From the NCBI GenBank assembly GCA_014058105.1, contig JACGCM010001011.1, forward strand, positions 2,361,501 to 2,425,500: a stretch of DNA of 64,000 nucleotides. The letters run 5' to 3'. The DNA comes from Kingdonia uniflora (lineage: Eukaryota; Streptophyta; Magnoliopsida; Ranunculales; Circaeasteraceae). The translations under genes were made by a program, and so were the position numbers. This document shows positions 45,531-56,256 of the stretch, in pieces (the first letter of the stretch is position 1; each line of letters starts with the position of its first letter). A model generated the notes under the pieces. The model saw nothing but the letters and a program-made list of their open reading frames with translations, searched no databases and was not told the DNA's origin.

Positions 45531-45819
45531 ATGATAGGAGAGGGTAGGGTCAACTCTTGGTATTTCATGGAAGGTCAACACGAAGATGTCTTTATTGGAC
45601 TAAAGAAATAGGGTAAGCTATTATTTTTTATCATCGGTCAGGGAACTGCCAATAAATGTTCCTCTTCTGGGGCCATAGAGTTCGAGGCTGGTGGTTTAAT
45701 GGGTGTAGACAAAGGTGTTGTGAGGAAAAGCTGTTGTGATTGCTATGGCTTGACAAACTTTTGTGTAAGGTCGATCTCAGGGTGTTCGCATGATTGCGCA
45801 TGCCGTTGGGACCCCTTCA

Positions 45820-46370
45820 TTTCCTAGGTTCTGTTCGGGGTGGTGAATCGCAGTACTTGGTGGTAGGTCGAGGGTATTGCTTTTATGGCATACAGCCAGT
45901 CACGACCCAAAATGTCGAGGTATTCCGATTTCTTATCAATGACCAGGAAACATGTTTGTAATACCACCGAGCCGGTGGTAACAGGGAGGCTAATTTGTCC
46001 AATTGCCACCTTGGTGGACCCGTTGAAACCATTGAGTTTGACATTAGCCGGGGTTATTCGGTCCGTCATTTGCATTGCTTTGACTGTTTGGAGAAAGAGG
46101 ATATCGAAAGCACTTCTGGTATCGATAAGAATTGTGCATAGGGGGATGTGTTTGACCTTGGCCATGATGACCAGCAGGTCTGAATGGGAAATCTGACATG
46201 AGAGATGTCACTGTCGATGAAGGATATACCTTCAGGTTGGTGATGCAGGCTAGTTTCGAGTAAGAAGACTGGCCATTTCTGCTGATAGGTAACTTTATAA
46301 TAATCTTTGACCCTTTTCCTCTTATATCGGGTATGATCGTTGTCAATATTATTGACTTCGATCATATTAT
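45820..46370 (-). pseudogene. Protease of the Tat-type element
   Basis: The frame at 46165-45824 reads LCTILIDTRSAFDILFLQTV, where DTGS is expected: the catalytic Asp is kept but the Gly is Arg. It ends LDILGRDWLYAIKAIPSTYH, the usual Tat protease tail (GRxWLxxxxAVPSTxHQ). Confidence 0.8.
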
Positions 46371-46599
46371 CTTGAAAGATATGTATTTCGTCTCGTCCAT
46401 TGTTTGGGGCTGCTTATGGTTTGAGATTTATCCCATCGAGGTAGCCAGGGTGGTTAGCTATATACTGGTGTAGTCATACTGCCTTAAGTATCATCTCAAG
46501 TGACCATTGCAAAGTAATATAATTATCTGTTGGATGGTAGTTGCACTTGTGGTTCTGACAATATAGTTCGTCCTTTATGATTTTGATCGGGTATGGAGT

Positions 46600-48077
46600 T
46601 TGCCATATTGGGCCAGCTTGGATAATTGGTTAAATAGTACTGATGGAGATGTTGAGTTTGGGTAGGATGGGCATCAAGCATTTCTTTCGAGGCCTATCAG
46701 ACTGTTCTTCTTTGTTGCCATGTTTTCGGTTATCGGTCACGTTATAAACAGGAGTAACCATGGTTAAACTCGGCTTTCGAGGTTTGATGTGATTGTTGGT
46801 TTGAGGTTGTCCCTGTCGATTGTTTTCACCGAGATGTTTGAGGTCGATGTAATCATTAACTTTGGACAGCATTTCTTTGAGGGTTTTGGGTTTCTGGAGG
46901 ATGATGTACTCCTTCACTCGGCTGTGGTCTGGTGGGGCATTGGAGTATACATGAACGGCATTGGCGCAATCGAGATTTTCAATTTTGCAAGAATCCTCTT
47001 AGAATCATTTGGTAAAGCTCTCGAGTATTTCCAGTTGCGTCTTTCGAAAGTGGAATAGGGCATCGACTTGGACTTTACGATCATTATTGAAGGCAATATG
47101 AGATATGAATAAACTAGACAGTTCCTCAAAGCTTCGGATAGAAGCGTTGGGTAAGCTATGGTACCATTTTAGTGGGCTATCCATAAAGCTGGTGGGGAAC
47201 ATTTGGCAAAGGATGTGATCTGCTGATGAGTGGAAGCTTAACGAGTTCTGAAACTCGAGGATGTGAAATTGTGCGTCTGTGTTTTGATATTGTGAATATT
47301 TGGGATATGGAAATTTGGAGGGACCACGATGGCTCGAAGCTCCGGGTAGAGTTGATTGTTGAGTCTGCTCTATGAGTTTGGTAGGGGTTGGGCTCGAACT
47401 GAGGCGGATGGCCATTTTAATTTGCTAGTCGAGCTTTAGTTGTGTGAGGTAAGCTGCTCGATGCGGATAATGATGTGTTCGCGGTCGATGCGGCTGCGGC
47501 TCTGGGGTGTGTTCTGTACTACATTCACCTAGCCGTTCTCATGCTTGTTGCCGAATAGGGGGTCTGGATGTTCGCAGTATGAAGTCGCTCGAATCTTCTA
47601 AAATATGGACACCTCGGTGGATTGAGCCTTCTAGTATAGGATTGGGGACACCTTCGGCACCTAGATGGACCGGGAGTGCCTCAGTCCGAGGGTGACGACC
47701 TAAACCTATGCGAGTGGATATTCACGAAGGTATCGGTACTCTGGACCGCACAGGGGCATCTTGAGCTTGTGAATGTTGTAGGCTCCGATCAGAATTGCGC
47801 AACTCATCGAAGTCACAGTGATGTCTTTATGTTTCTTCAGCGCGATGATATTGTTCAATTTCATGTTCTTGGCGTCGAGCGTCGAGCGTCGAGCGTCTCA
47901 ATCATGGCGAAGTTGGTTCGTATGGCACACTTTAGCTTGAGCAAATTACTTGCACATCAGGGCCAATTGGGCGGCAATGTCGTAAGCAGAGGCTCCGACT
48001 ATGGCTGAAATGGACCCGAGGTTAGGAGCCATTAGTGACATGCTCAGCTGGTAAAGTTGTGAAAAAATATAGGGTAT
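46600..48077 (-). pseudogene. gag of the Tat-type element
   Basis: 47415-47005 contains the capsid region (HILEFQNSLSFHSSADHILC, FPTSFMDSPLKWYHSLPNAS, FEELSSLFISHIAFNN), like the retrotransposon gag domain. 46917-46630 holds LKEMLSKVNDYIDLKH and a basic linker. The N-terminal part (about 48050-47500) reads MLSLMAPNLGSISAIVG and DIAAQLALMCK with stops. It would form the particle. Confidence 0.75.
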
Positions 48078-48078
48078 A

Positions 48079-48097
48079 GCACAGATGGTGCAAAAAA
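48079..48097 (-). other. Primer-binding site of the Tat-type element (decayed)
   Basis: The minus strand directly after the LTR reads TTTTTTGCACCATCTGTG, close to the TTTGGCGCCGTCTGTGGG primer site of Tat elements (from memory). Its position against the LTR fixes the element orientation. Confidence 0.55.
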
Positions 48098-48429
48098 TGT
48101 ATGGGGTTCATCTCATAGAGGGGAGACTAAACTCTTACACCACAGGGTTTATGCTCGACTAGGGATTTAACAAGCATATTTAATAGAAATAGGGAAAACA
48201 CTATATAAACGCACTTGTGTGGAGTCCTAGAATGGGATTCCTCCCAACATCTTACAAGGATTTTAAAGACGGGGATATATATATGAATGGGATTATAGAT
48301 TTAGATCAAAGTATACAGAATCTTCAAGCTTCTGAAGGTACTCGAAGGCTGTCAGAGTTTCTCTAGGGTGTGTATGGGCAAAATATCTCAACATCTTTAT
48401 GATAGCTCCCCTTCCCTATTAATAGAAGA
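48098..48429 (-). repeat. 5' LTR of the Tat-type element, 3' piece
   Basis: Starts TGTATGGGGTTC (the LTR 3' end on the minus strand) and aligns with 29973 to about 30300. It is broken at 48429 after AATAGAAGA by the Helitron and resumes at 52800. Confidence 0.85.
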
Positions 48430-48438
48430 CTAGTACTA

Positions 48439-48513
48439 CCCGTGGCTCACCACGGTAATAATGTCGACGCTCCTTCTGCGCTACCTGGACTATGTCGATA
48501 CGCCTTCGGCGCA
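48439..48513 (-). repeat. Helitron 3' terminal hairpins
   Basis: The terminal palindrome CCGTGGCTCACCACGG (48440-48455) is followed by a GTCGACGCTCC element and a second similar unit with CGCCTTCGGCGC (about 48500-48511), itself a potential hairpin. A close copy lies at 51237-51279. Confidence 0.75.
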
Positions 48514-51116
48514 ACCCGTAAGATTAAATTACACTTAAACCTATCCATTTCCCTCGATGAAAACTAAATCACTACTCATAACAAAAGTAAACATCATTTG
48601 CCCCACAATTTTTAGATTAGGTAGGCACACAATGTCTCCCTGGTGAGAGAAAATACGCTACAATGTTTGGATACATTTTGAATGCAATGGGATGCTCAGC
48701 TCCAAGTTTAATACTGAAAGATGCCCAAGAAAATGGCTACATCTTTGGAGCAACGCGAAATCAAGCTAATTGTTAGTGACACATGGACAAAACTGATGGC
48801 CACCACAAACTATACCAATGACGGCACTGGCTTTTAAGGAAGTCACGATCCCACATAACTAAGACTTGATAATCCCACACCAACATCGCATTGTAATAAC
48901 TAAATGATTTTTCTACTCTCTCCCCATAAATTGGCATTACAAAATGTCCCACACCATTTAGTATCCCAAAACCAGGCTAACCTTTCTAAATTATAAAAAA
49001 AAATCTATTAGACTTATGCATAGAGTAAATCCTAGCTAATCCAATCGACAGTAGCTGAAAACTCACCAACATACACCGTGAAGACCCCAAGTCCTCTTAC
49101 GAAAATTATTGGATTGAGCTACATAGTCAATCTAACAGATTCTACAACCCCTTCCCGATAATACTACAACGATGCATAATTTAACTACACTACAGAGCTC
49201 TACAACGGAGCAAAATTCTAGTCGTAGAGAGTCAACACAATAATTAAATTTTAGATGAGATTTGTTATGCATGTAGCCATATGCATTTAAGATATATATA
49301 CGTTTCTGGATCACCATGGTTAGCAAACAAAGAACACATACCTATTATTTAAGTTAATCTGTTTCAAGAAAAAAGAAAAAAGATGAGATGGTAGCCATCT
49401 GAATGAAGCATGTTTCTGACCCTTTAGATTAGTTAGGATTTACTCTTACAATTATTAGGATTTACTCTCACTAAAAGGAAAATACGCTCCAACTGAAAAC
49501 TGATAAAACCAGGCTTACTGATGAAGTTATCCCATCACTATGAAGAGCCATGGAATTCGTTTGTTGGACTAATAATACTTAAGTCTATTAAACCCTAATA
49601 ATACTTAAGTCTCTGCTACCATATACCATCAAACCAAAGTTTAATACATAGAAAAATGGAAAGGAAAATCTGCTACCATATACCATCAAAAGGTTAATGA
49701 AAAAGATAGATTGATATTTCATGACTACGTAACCATTTTACCTTCATGACAAAAAGTTTTCGAGGTTTTAGATAATTGACAAAACGAAATGTAAAATCCA
49801 ACGTGGAGATGATAAGTACGTCCCTGCATCTTCAGACTTCAGCTTGATACTCATTATATCTTTGACCAATCGTTTTGCCTCCATTGTTTTGTGACCAGAG
49901 AACATGGGGTTAGCAGAACCTGTAAAATAATACATTAGCTAAGTACCTAAAATTCTCCATTATGCTTATAACTTTGTTTAATTAAATAATTCTCAACAAA
50001 GAAGATAACCCTATTGTCAACAAAGAAAATAACCCCAGAGTTTACTACAAAGAAAATAACCCCATTGTCAGTTATAAGAGCACTAACCTTAGCTGTCTTG
50101 TTCAGTGTTGAAGAATAAAGAAGTTGCTGGGGAAACTTGCTCAGGAGCAGCCTCAGTGGGTGCCAAGGATTCTCCCACACTGAGGTCTTATTACTCAGAT
50201 GTTGAAAAGAAATATAGAGCTGAAAAGAAAGCTAGGAATAACTCTACCGCATGAAATCAGAAGTGCAGCAGTTTCTCCGTTTTGATTAAACCACAGATAT
50301 ACAAATTAATGCATCTATATATATCCTCTATTTTCTTGAATCAACAGGCTCATCCAGAATGTGCATCTTAATACATTCCTTAGTGAACAATTAAGGTAGT
50401 GAGACATCCTATGTAAATGGAATTTCGAGTTAGTGTGTATATATCTTTGACAATGTCTAAGCAGCCTTGTCCAAGAGGATAAAATTAAATTATCAAAATC
50501 AAAATCCTCCAAGTTTTCTGAAGTCTTTACTGACTTAAGCCTCCATGAGCTTTGAACTGACTAACCTTTCTGAAGTATTGGCGGACTGATCCTCCCTGAA
50601 TTCTTAACTGAGTGTTGTGCTGCTTGTGACTATACAATCTGCGTGCCTTCAAAAGGTTCCAAGAGGTAAAGGGTCTTACTCCATAAGTTTTATGATTTTT
50701 TTCTTTCTTTTTGAAAAGATATTATTGTTGAATATGGGCTATCTTTATCGACATTTACATTTAAAGGCTTGGTTGAATGGATCATTGGCCCCTATGACAT
50801 ATTTGTTATTTTCAGAGAACTATGTTACATAAATTTATTTTGCAAGGTTGTTTTGCTCTGTGCTGGTTGTAAATCATCTGCAATGTTGCTACAGTGGGGT
50901 TCTGAAATTTACTCAGTACTGTATTTACTGGAAAAGGTTAAAATACAGATAATGGTAGTTTTGGGGATAGTAATTTTTTATTTAACTTTGGCAAGTTTGC
51001 TTATCTTCCCACAGACCGTCCCATGGTAGAACTGTAACGATTAATAAAGAAAACATAAAGACAAAGAGTTGATTGACATGTTTAAACCAACTTTGCTAAA
51101 TACCCATATTCGCATA
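48514..51116. other. Helitron interior, no identified gene
   Basis: AT-rich DNA with short frames only. It holds a duplicated CTGCTACCATATACCATC (49613 and 49669) and a degenerate CAAAGAAAATAACCCC triplet of about 25 bp (49993-50064). No domain seen; it may be captured intergenic or intronic DNA. Confidence 0.5.
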
Positions 51117-51236
51117 AATTACCATTGTTCAAGGGCCTGGATCTCATACATGACTTCCTCCAGGTGCTCATTGATGCAAGTAACGGCATCTTGCACCCCT
51201 CTAATTGCTTCCTTCAGAGCGTTATCATACTCTGCA
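51117..51236 (-). pseudogene. Captured exon fragment of unknown gene
   Basis: A frame of about 37 codons reads DNALKEAIRGVQDAVTCINE then HLEEVMYEIQALEQW, strongly helical and of host-protein composition. It begins exactly beside the inner Helitron terminus copy (51237), so it may have been captured when transposition ran through that end. I do not recognise the family. Confidence 0.4.
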
Positions 51237-51279
51237 CCCGTGGCTCACCACGACGATTACGTCGACGCGCCTTCGGCGC
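51237..51279 (-). repeat. Internal copy of the Helitron 3' end
   Basis: CCCGTGGCTCACCACG followed by TCGACGCGCC and CTTCGGCGC, nearly identical to 48439-48481. The CTAG end is absent here (the minus strand continues GTGCAGAGTA), so it is a disabled terminus. Confidence 0.75.
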
Positions 51280-51394
51280 TTAAAAACCCATAGATGCAAA
51301 TAATCCAAAAAAGTATCCAGATAATCATACAAAAAGTACATTTACTTACAAAAACTACCTTAAAACACCTATAAAACTTTATATATCTACGTCA

Positions 51395-52200
51395 ATGGAT
51401 TCACTTGTAGCCATCTCTAACCCCTCAGTTTCAACTTTACTTGGCTCTAATGCATCCTATTTATGTAGTATTCTCTATAATAGTCTATGCTCTCGCGTTA
51501 ATCGTCCTTCCATTTTTTCTCATTATTACAGTGTTTACAAATGCCTACACATAGTGAAATCTACACTGTTGATCCTAAAAATGCTGAGCATGTGCTCAAG
51601 ACCAATTTCTCCAATTATGGTAAGGTAAATATCCTGATTATCGTGATACTGTGTATGTTATTTCATTAGCTGAATTTAACTGAGATTTCCTATTTTTGTA
51701 GGGGAAATATAATTATGGTATTATGAAAGACTTATTTGTGATGGGATCTTTGTGGTAGACGGAGAAAAATGGCGGCACCAACAGAAGCTCGCGAGCTATG
51801 AGTTTTCCAGTGAAGTGTTGAGGGATTTTATTAGCGTTGTGTTTTTAGCTAATGTTGCTAAATTGGTTGCAAAGGTTTCAGAAGCAGCGACGTTTAATAT
51901 GAAGATCAATCTGCAGGAGTTGTTAATGAAATGTACCTTAGCTTCAATATTTAAGGTGGGGTTTGGGACTGAGCTCAATAGCTTATCTGAATCAGATGAG
52001 ATTGGATATCAGTTCTCTAAGGTATTTGATGACGATAACGTTAACGTCTATTGGAGATATATGGATCCATCTTGGAAAATTAAGAGGATGTTAAATATAG
52101 GATCATAAGCTTCTCTTAGAAGAGACATCAAAGTTATTGATGATTTTGTGTTACGTTTAATCAGACTATTAAACGCAAAATGAAGCAAGTGAAAATCGAA
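51395..52200 (+). pseudogene. Cytochrome P450 (CYP704-like) fragment with intron
   Basis: Exon 1 ends near 51624 with YTVDPKNAEHVLKTNFSNYG, exon 2 starts at 51702 (GKYNYGIMKDLF) after a 77-bp intron with GTAAAT and TTTTTGTAG. Exon 2, after a frameshift near 51735, reads VDGEKWRHQQKLASYEFSSE, NLQELLMKCTLASIFKVGFG, SKVFDDDNVNVYWRYMDPSW and KIKRMLNIGS, then a stop. This is the N-terminal to I-helix-side part of plant CYP704 fatty-acid hydroxylases. The ExxR and heme-cysteine regions are missing (about 200 of 510 residues remain), so it cannot bind heme. It is cargo of the Helitron, transcribed opposite to it. Confidence 0.85.
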
Positions 52201-52799
52201 AAGGGTGAGGTACAAAATGTTCTTGTATTTAGTATTTATGCTATTTTTTTTCTGTTTGAAGAAATGCACCAAAGAATATATATTGTCGAGATTTATGGTA
52301 GAGAGCGAAATACATCACAAGTATATCACAGATCTGATTATCACAGCAAGTATATACACAAATGATAACAACATTAACCTTAATCTGTGTTGAATCTGGA
52401 TATCACAGCAAGTATATCACAGCATTAATACAGCAAGCATAATACGATCAACATAAAATCCTAGGTGTGCTAAAATTTGAAATTGTAGAGAGAGAGAGAT
52501 AAGTACCTTGCTTCACTTGATAGAGAGAGATGGGTGAGTGGTAGCCAGATTTAAAGTGGGAAATCAAGAAATAGAGATGAAGAGACAGAGAAAAGAAGAA
52601 GAGAGTCGGGCTAGAATGTGTTTAGAGAGGGACTTAACTACCCTTTTATGTGTTATGTCGAAACTACCCCTAATCCAAAGAGTTGAACAAATTTCGTCCG
52701 TCGATCTTGTTCTTTCCTACAAATCTCAGCCCCTCTTTATCTTTGAGACAATGGCAAACTTGTCTATTTGAAAAATACCATTGTGCAATGTAATATAGA
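52201..52799. other. Helitron 5' region
   Basis: AT-rich DNA between the P450 fragment and the TC terminus. Holds a duplicated ATCACAGCAAGTATA (52341 and 52402) and a GA run at 52488-52500. No gene seen. Confidence 0.5.
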
Positions 52800-53229
52800 T
52801 AGGAAAGGTGACGCCACCATAAAGAGGTCAAATGACTAGTGTATCCTTACTGATAGCTATTTTATACTGAAGTTGTCTCTGCCAGAGTTATCTGCTGAAT
52901 TGTCTACTGAGTTATCTGCCTATGACCATAGGTTGAGCTCGATTGAAGTATCATCGAAGCTTTATTGACTCGAATATAGGTTTATTGTGGGCTTTGATAT
53001 ATTTATAAGTACGGCAGGCTTTGAGTCTATCGGTAGTCTTCGAGGTAGCCTTCAGGTATCTGGTTCATCTTTAAACGTTGTGACTAGGCTACTAAAGAGA
53101 TTCCAATAAACAATAAAGAATACCGGTAACAGTAAACCACTAATGATATTGTGTAACCCTGGATTAAACTAAAACATCCCCAATAACCAGGATTAAATGA
53201 GTATATGCTAATTAACATAAGTACTAACA
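52800..53229 (-). repeat. 5' LTR of the Tat-type element, 5' piece
   Basis: Resumes after the Helitron (TAGGAAAGGTGACG) and ends AGTACTAACA, so the minus-strand LTR begins TGTTAGTAC. It aligns with about 30300-30724. Together with 48098-48429 the LTR is 762 bp. Confidence 0.85.
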
Positions 53230-55307
53230 AAAATTTCTAATCACTTTAGACTAACCGATTTCGATTAATTTAGGTCAAAATTAATAAGTTCGAAAAATCT
53301 TGAATTAACAGTTTAACCCTAACCTAATTCAAGTTGGTTTAATTTTCTAGTGATAATAAGCAAAAGTAAATCAAGCACAAGAACAATCAATTTTAACCTT
53401 GTGGGAAACCTTTCTCATGAGAAAAACCTAAATGTCACTGTCGAATCTCCCGACAGCTAAGCAATCTAATATTGAAACAAAATTACAATAATTTATTTAC
53501 TTACATACTCGGTAAGCACATCATGTGGTTACTACTCTTCTAATTGAACTCCTTAAAATCAATTTTTCGTTCTTGCAATGTCCTTCTATCTCGCAACGCC
53601 TCGCCTCGGATAAAGCACCAAAGCTTCAAAGCTTGAATCGCTCAAACTCACAAAATCTAAAATTAGATTTAGGTTTCTCAATCTTTGATTGATTCAATTT
53701 AAGTGTTACTTCGCATTGAATCACTTGTTGAAATCTCTCTTCTCACTAAAATCTCAAGCCCAAGAAAAGTTCTTTTAGAAGAGGTAAAAAGTGAAATAAG
53801 AAATGATATCTTTTATTAAAAAACTGAAAACCCAAACTTTATTTAAACAAAGTAATAGTTTGTTCGAACAGACAATGTTTTATTCGAACAAAACCAAGAT
53901 CTTATTCGAATAAACAAAGTTCTGAGTAACCTGTTTAAACAGAGAATAAGTTTGTTCGAACAGGGCCCATTCAAACAGAACAAAAGCCTATTCAAGCAGG
54001 GTCTATTCGAACCGAACAAAAGCCCGCTGGAACAAAAGCTTATATTCTCCAAAACACATCACTTCCTTTCTAACCTTTTATAAAATATTAAGGGCTTGAT
54101 ATTTTTTAGTGAAGAGGTACAAACCCAAGTACCTGTGAAGTGTCAGTCCAGATGTAGTCGTTCTATGTACAATCTTTGACGGCGAGTATCCACGAGGTAG
54201 TGCTAACAACTATTCTAGACACAAAATGAAACAAACTCTAAATATGGATGTTTCAATCTCCCCATTTGGATAATTTCGTGTTAAAACTTGAACTATAAAA
54301 AATAAAAATACAACTCGATGGACTGACTCAATCACTGAACATTTATACTCAAAGCTCTACTTTCATCCTATAACATATACTCTTGAATCTCTATACACTA
54401 AACAAGATACATCGCGTAACCGTTCAAATAAAATAAGGGATCCAGGAAAAAAAAAACATAACCTATAAGGATCATTTCTCCCCTTTTTTGTCACAGGTGA
54501 ACAAAGGGTAAATAACACATAATAACAGATAAAAGGAGAAGTTGACCACTAGAAAAAATATATATAAAAGTCATTGAATGAGTTAAACACTAAATAAATG
54601 AGAAATATATACCAGCAAATGTCAGGGCAAATAATCTAAAAAGGCAGACTGTTAGGATGCTCAAAAAGTCAAACTAAACAAAATGAATATGTAGTTAGGA
54701 AAATACTAAATACCAATACCCCAAAATAAAGTACATCTCCCCCTCAAAATAATGGTAACCCTCTTAAAATGAAATAAAAGAAAAACACACATGGGGAGTG
54801 CCTCTAAAATAAGTATGCAAAAGAAAATAATACTCCCCCTAAGCACAATGCATGATAGAAAGATAATGAATCTAAAATATTCTATAAAGACCAAGACATC
54901 ACCCATGTGTTATAAAATAATCACTAAATGAATTACTTGGTGTGTGTGTGTGCATAGTCAGATGGATACCCAGTTTTTAACGTATTACTCATCCACAGTT
55001 AGAATTCTATGTTAGAAAGTTGTTTCAACTTAGGCTTTACTAGGGTGGTCACTCAAGGATCACTCAGAATTGACTAGCAAACACTTTGTGTGAAATATGA
55101 ATATGAACAATATGAAAAGAAGGATTTATATTTCATCAAATTAGTGGCGCACTGTGAACTGAAAGATCTCATTAACTGGAAATCAATTGTCATTAATGGT
55201 ATCAAGTAAATAAATATAGACTCCCTATCTCTCATCTCCACTAAACTAACTGTGCTAAACTCAATATCAAGCAGGTCTTGAAAATGTTATACTGTAGGTA
55301 AGGGTAG
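53230..55307 (-). other. Probable copia-type antisense LTR and 3' region
   Basis: The plus strand carries the style of an antisense copia LTR and 3' region: GGGAAACCTTTCTCATGAG, then AATCTCCCCATTTGG (54271), CTCCCCTTTTTTGTCAC (54478), CTCCCCCTC (54739) and ACTCCCCCTAAGC (54833). Such CTCCCCC/TTTTTGTCA stretches are typical beside SIRE/Maximus-type 3' LTRs. No pol frame is present. A (TG)n run is at 54940-54952. Low certainty. Confidence 0.4.
53850..54040. repeat. Degenerate repeats around TTCGAACA
   Basis: About ten variants of GTTCGAACAG, ATTCGAACAAA and similar occur in 190 bp (53862-54030). TTCGAA is palindromic. They are too irregular for a simple satellite and may be LTR regulatory repeats. 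Confidence 0.6.
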
Positions 55308-55927
55308 TGTAATGGCCTAATTTCATAAGCTCGAAGTGGCTTGGAATTAGCTATTACACCAATGTATATGTGACACAAACTAATGTAAAGAAAGAAATGA
55401 TACATGTATTTTAGCGTAAAAAATCTTTGAATAGGTAAAAATCTACGACATCAAGTTAAGGGTTTTTGTAATAGTAATTTTTATTGCTTGAGGCTGATAT
55501 CTTATTAGAAGTGATCTCTTGACTTAGAAATGCATGATCTTGTGAATAAGAAGTTTGAAGTTTGGAGAATCTAGAAAATGTAGTTTTCTTGGTGATTTTT
55601 CATATATTTTTCTAGTCCTCGTCTCTTCTGGAACATTTTCTTTATATAGATCTTCTCCGAAGTTCTTCATCGTACTGAAACACGTTCTCCAAAAATTATG
55701 GTTAGTGGCGGATGACTGAGTAGCAGTTGAGTTTGTGAGAGACAGATGTATTTGACCTATTCAGGCTTTATTGCTTGAGCTCGACCTATGTTTTTCACCA
55801 GTTCGTGGAGTATGTGGCAATGTTGACCATTAAAGTCATGTGTAGAATACGTGAGTCTGACATGAAGGTAATTCGTACTGGAGACAGCTCAATTTGGGTA
55901 AGATCGTAGGGCAGGCCTCTACAATCG
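55308..55927 (-). repeat. 3' LTR of the right Tat-type element
   Basis: 620 bp. The outer end is TGTAATGGCC (55308); the inner end reads CTACAATCG and is followed by CCCCCTCGCAAC (55928-55939), the polypurine tract in reverse complement. The minus-strand start is CGATTG, so the expected TG has become CG. It aligns inversely with 3607-4176. Confidence 0.78.
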
Positions 55928-56256
55928 CCCCCTCGCAACTGAAGTGATGAATGGCTTTTGTTGAGAAAGAGTTTGTGGATTTATGGGTATTTGGGTTTGA
56001 AGTTTTAAAATGGAGGAAGAAATGATGGGGATTTGATTGCATGGAAAATGCGCGTGTTATAGGGGGACATTTTTGTATTAAATGATGATGGGAATACTGA
56101 TGTACGCATTGGTTAGGGTTTGATGAGTTTGTCTGTATTAAATGATGACGCTTGAGAAAATGTTCTTGCACAATAAATATAGGGTTATATAAATATTACC
56201 TGTATCGAGGTTTGTGGCAAAGTACGCTTGTTTACTGCCAAATTCTATGAAAATTT

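Larger units (their letters stand above)
48430..52799 (-). mobile_element. Helitron inserted in the Tat LTR
   Basis: On the minus strand the element begins TCTATATTACATTGC (52799) and ends with a 6-bp stem, 4-nt loop hairpin (48440-48455) followed 10 nt later by CTAG (48433-48430). It lies between A (48429) and T (52800). TC start, hairpin, CTAG end and A|T insertion without duplication are the Helitron signature. Removing it restores the LTR when compared with the solo LTR at 29973. It has no Rep/helicase, so it is non-autonomous, and it carries a CYP704-like fragment. Confidence 0.85.
39215..53229 (-). mobile_element. Tat-type Ty3/gypsy retrotransposon, 3'-truncated
   Basis: A minus-strand element with 5' LTR (48098-53229, split by a Helitron), primer site, gag, protease, RT, RNase H, a second RNase H, integrase, a 226-bp tandem array and an antisense coiled-coil gene. 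The 3' LTR and the first half of the antisense gene are missing at 39214. A duplicate RNase H is a Tat/Ogre lineage mark. The truncation coincides with the truncation of the neighbouring LTR, which suggests a deletion through both elements. Confidence 0.85.

Noticed and set aside
46789..47058. 89-codon plus-strand frame over Tat gag.
   Set aside because: Shadow of the minus-strand gag frame with clear capsid motifs.
29973..53229. The LTRs at 29973 and 48098 as the two ends of one element.
   Set aside because: The first has no polypurine tract next to it and lies within the Athila leader, so a solo LTR is simpler.
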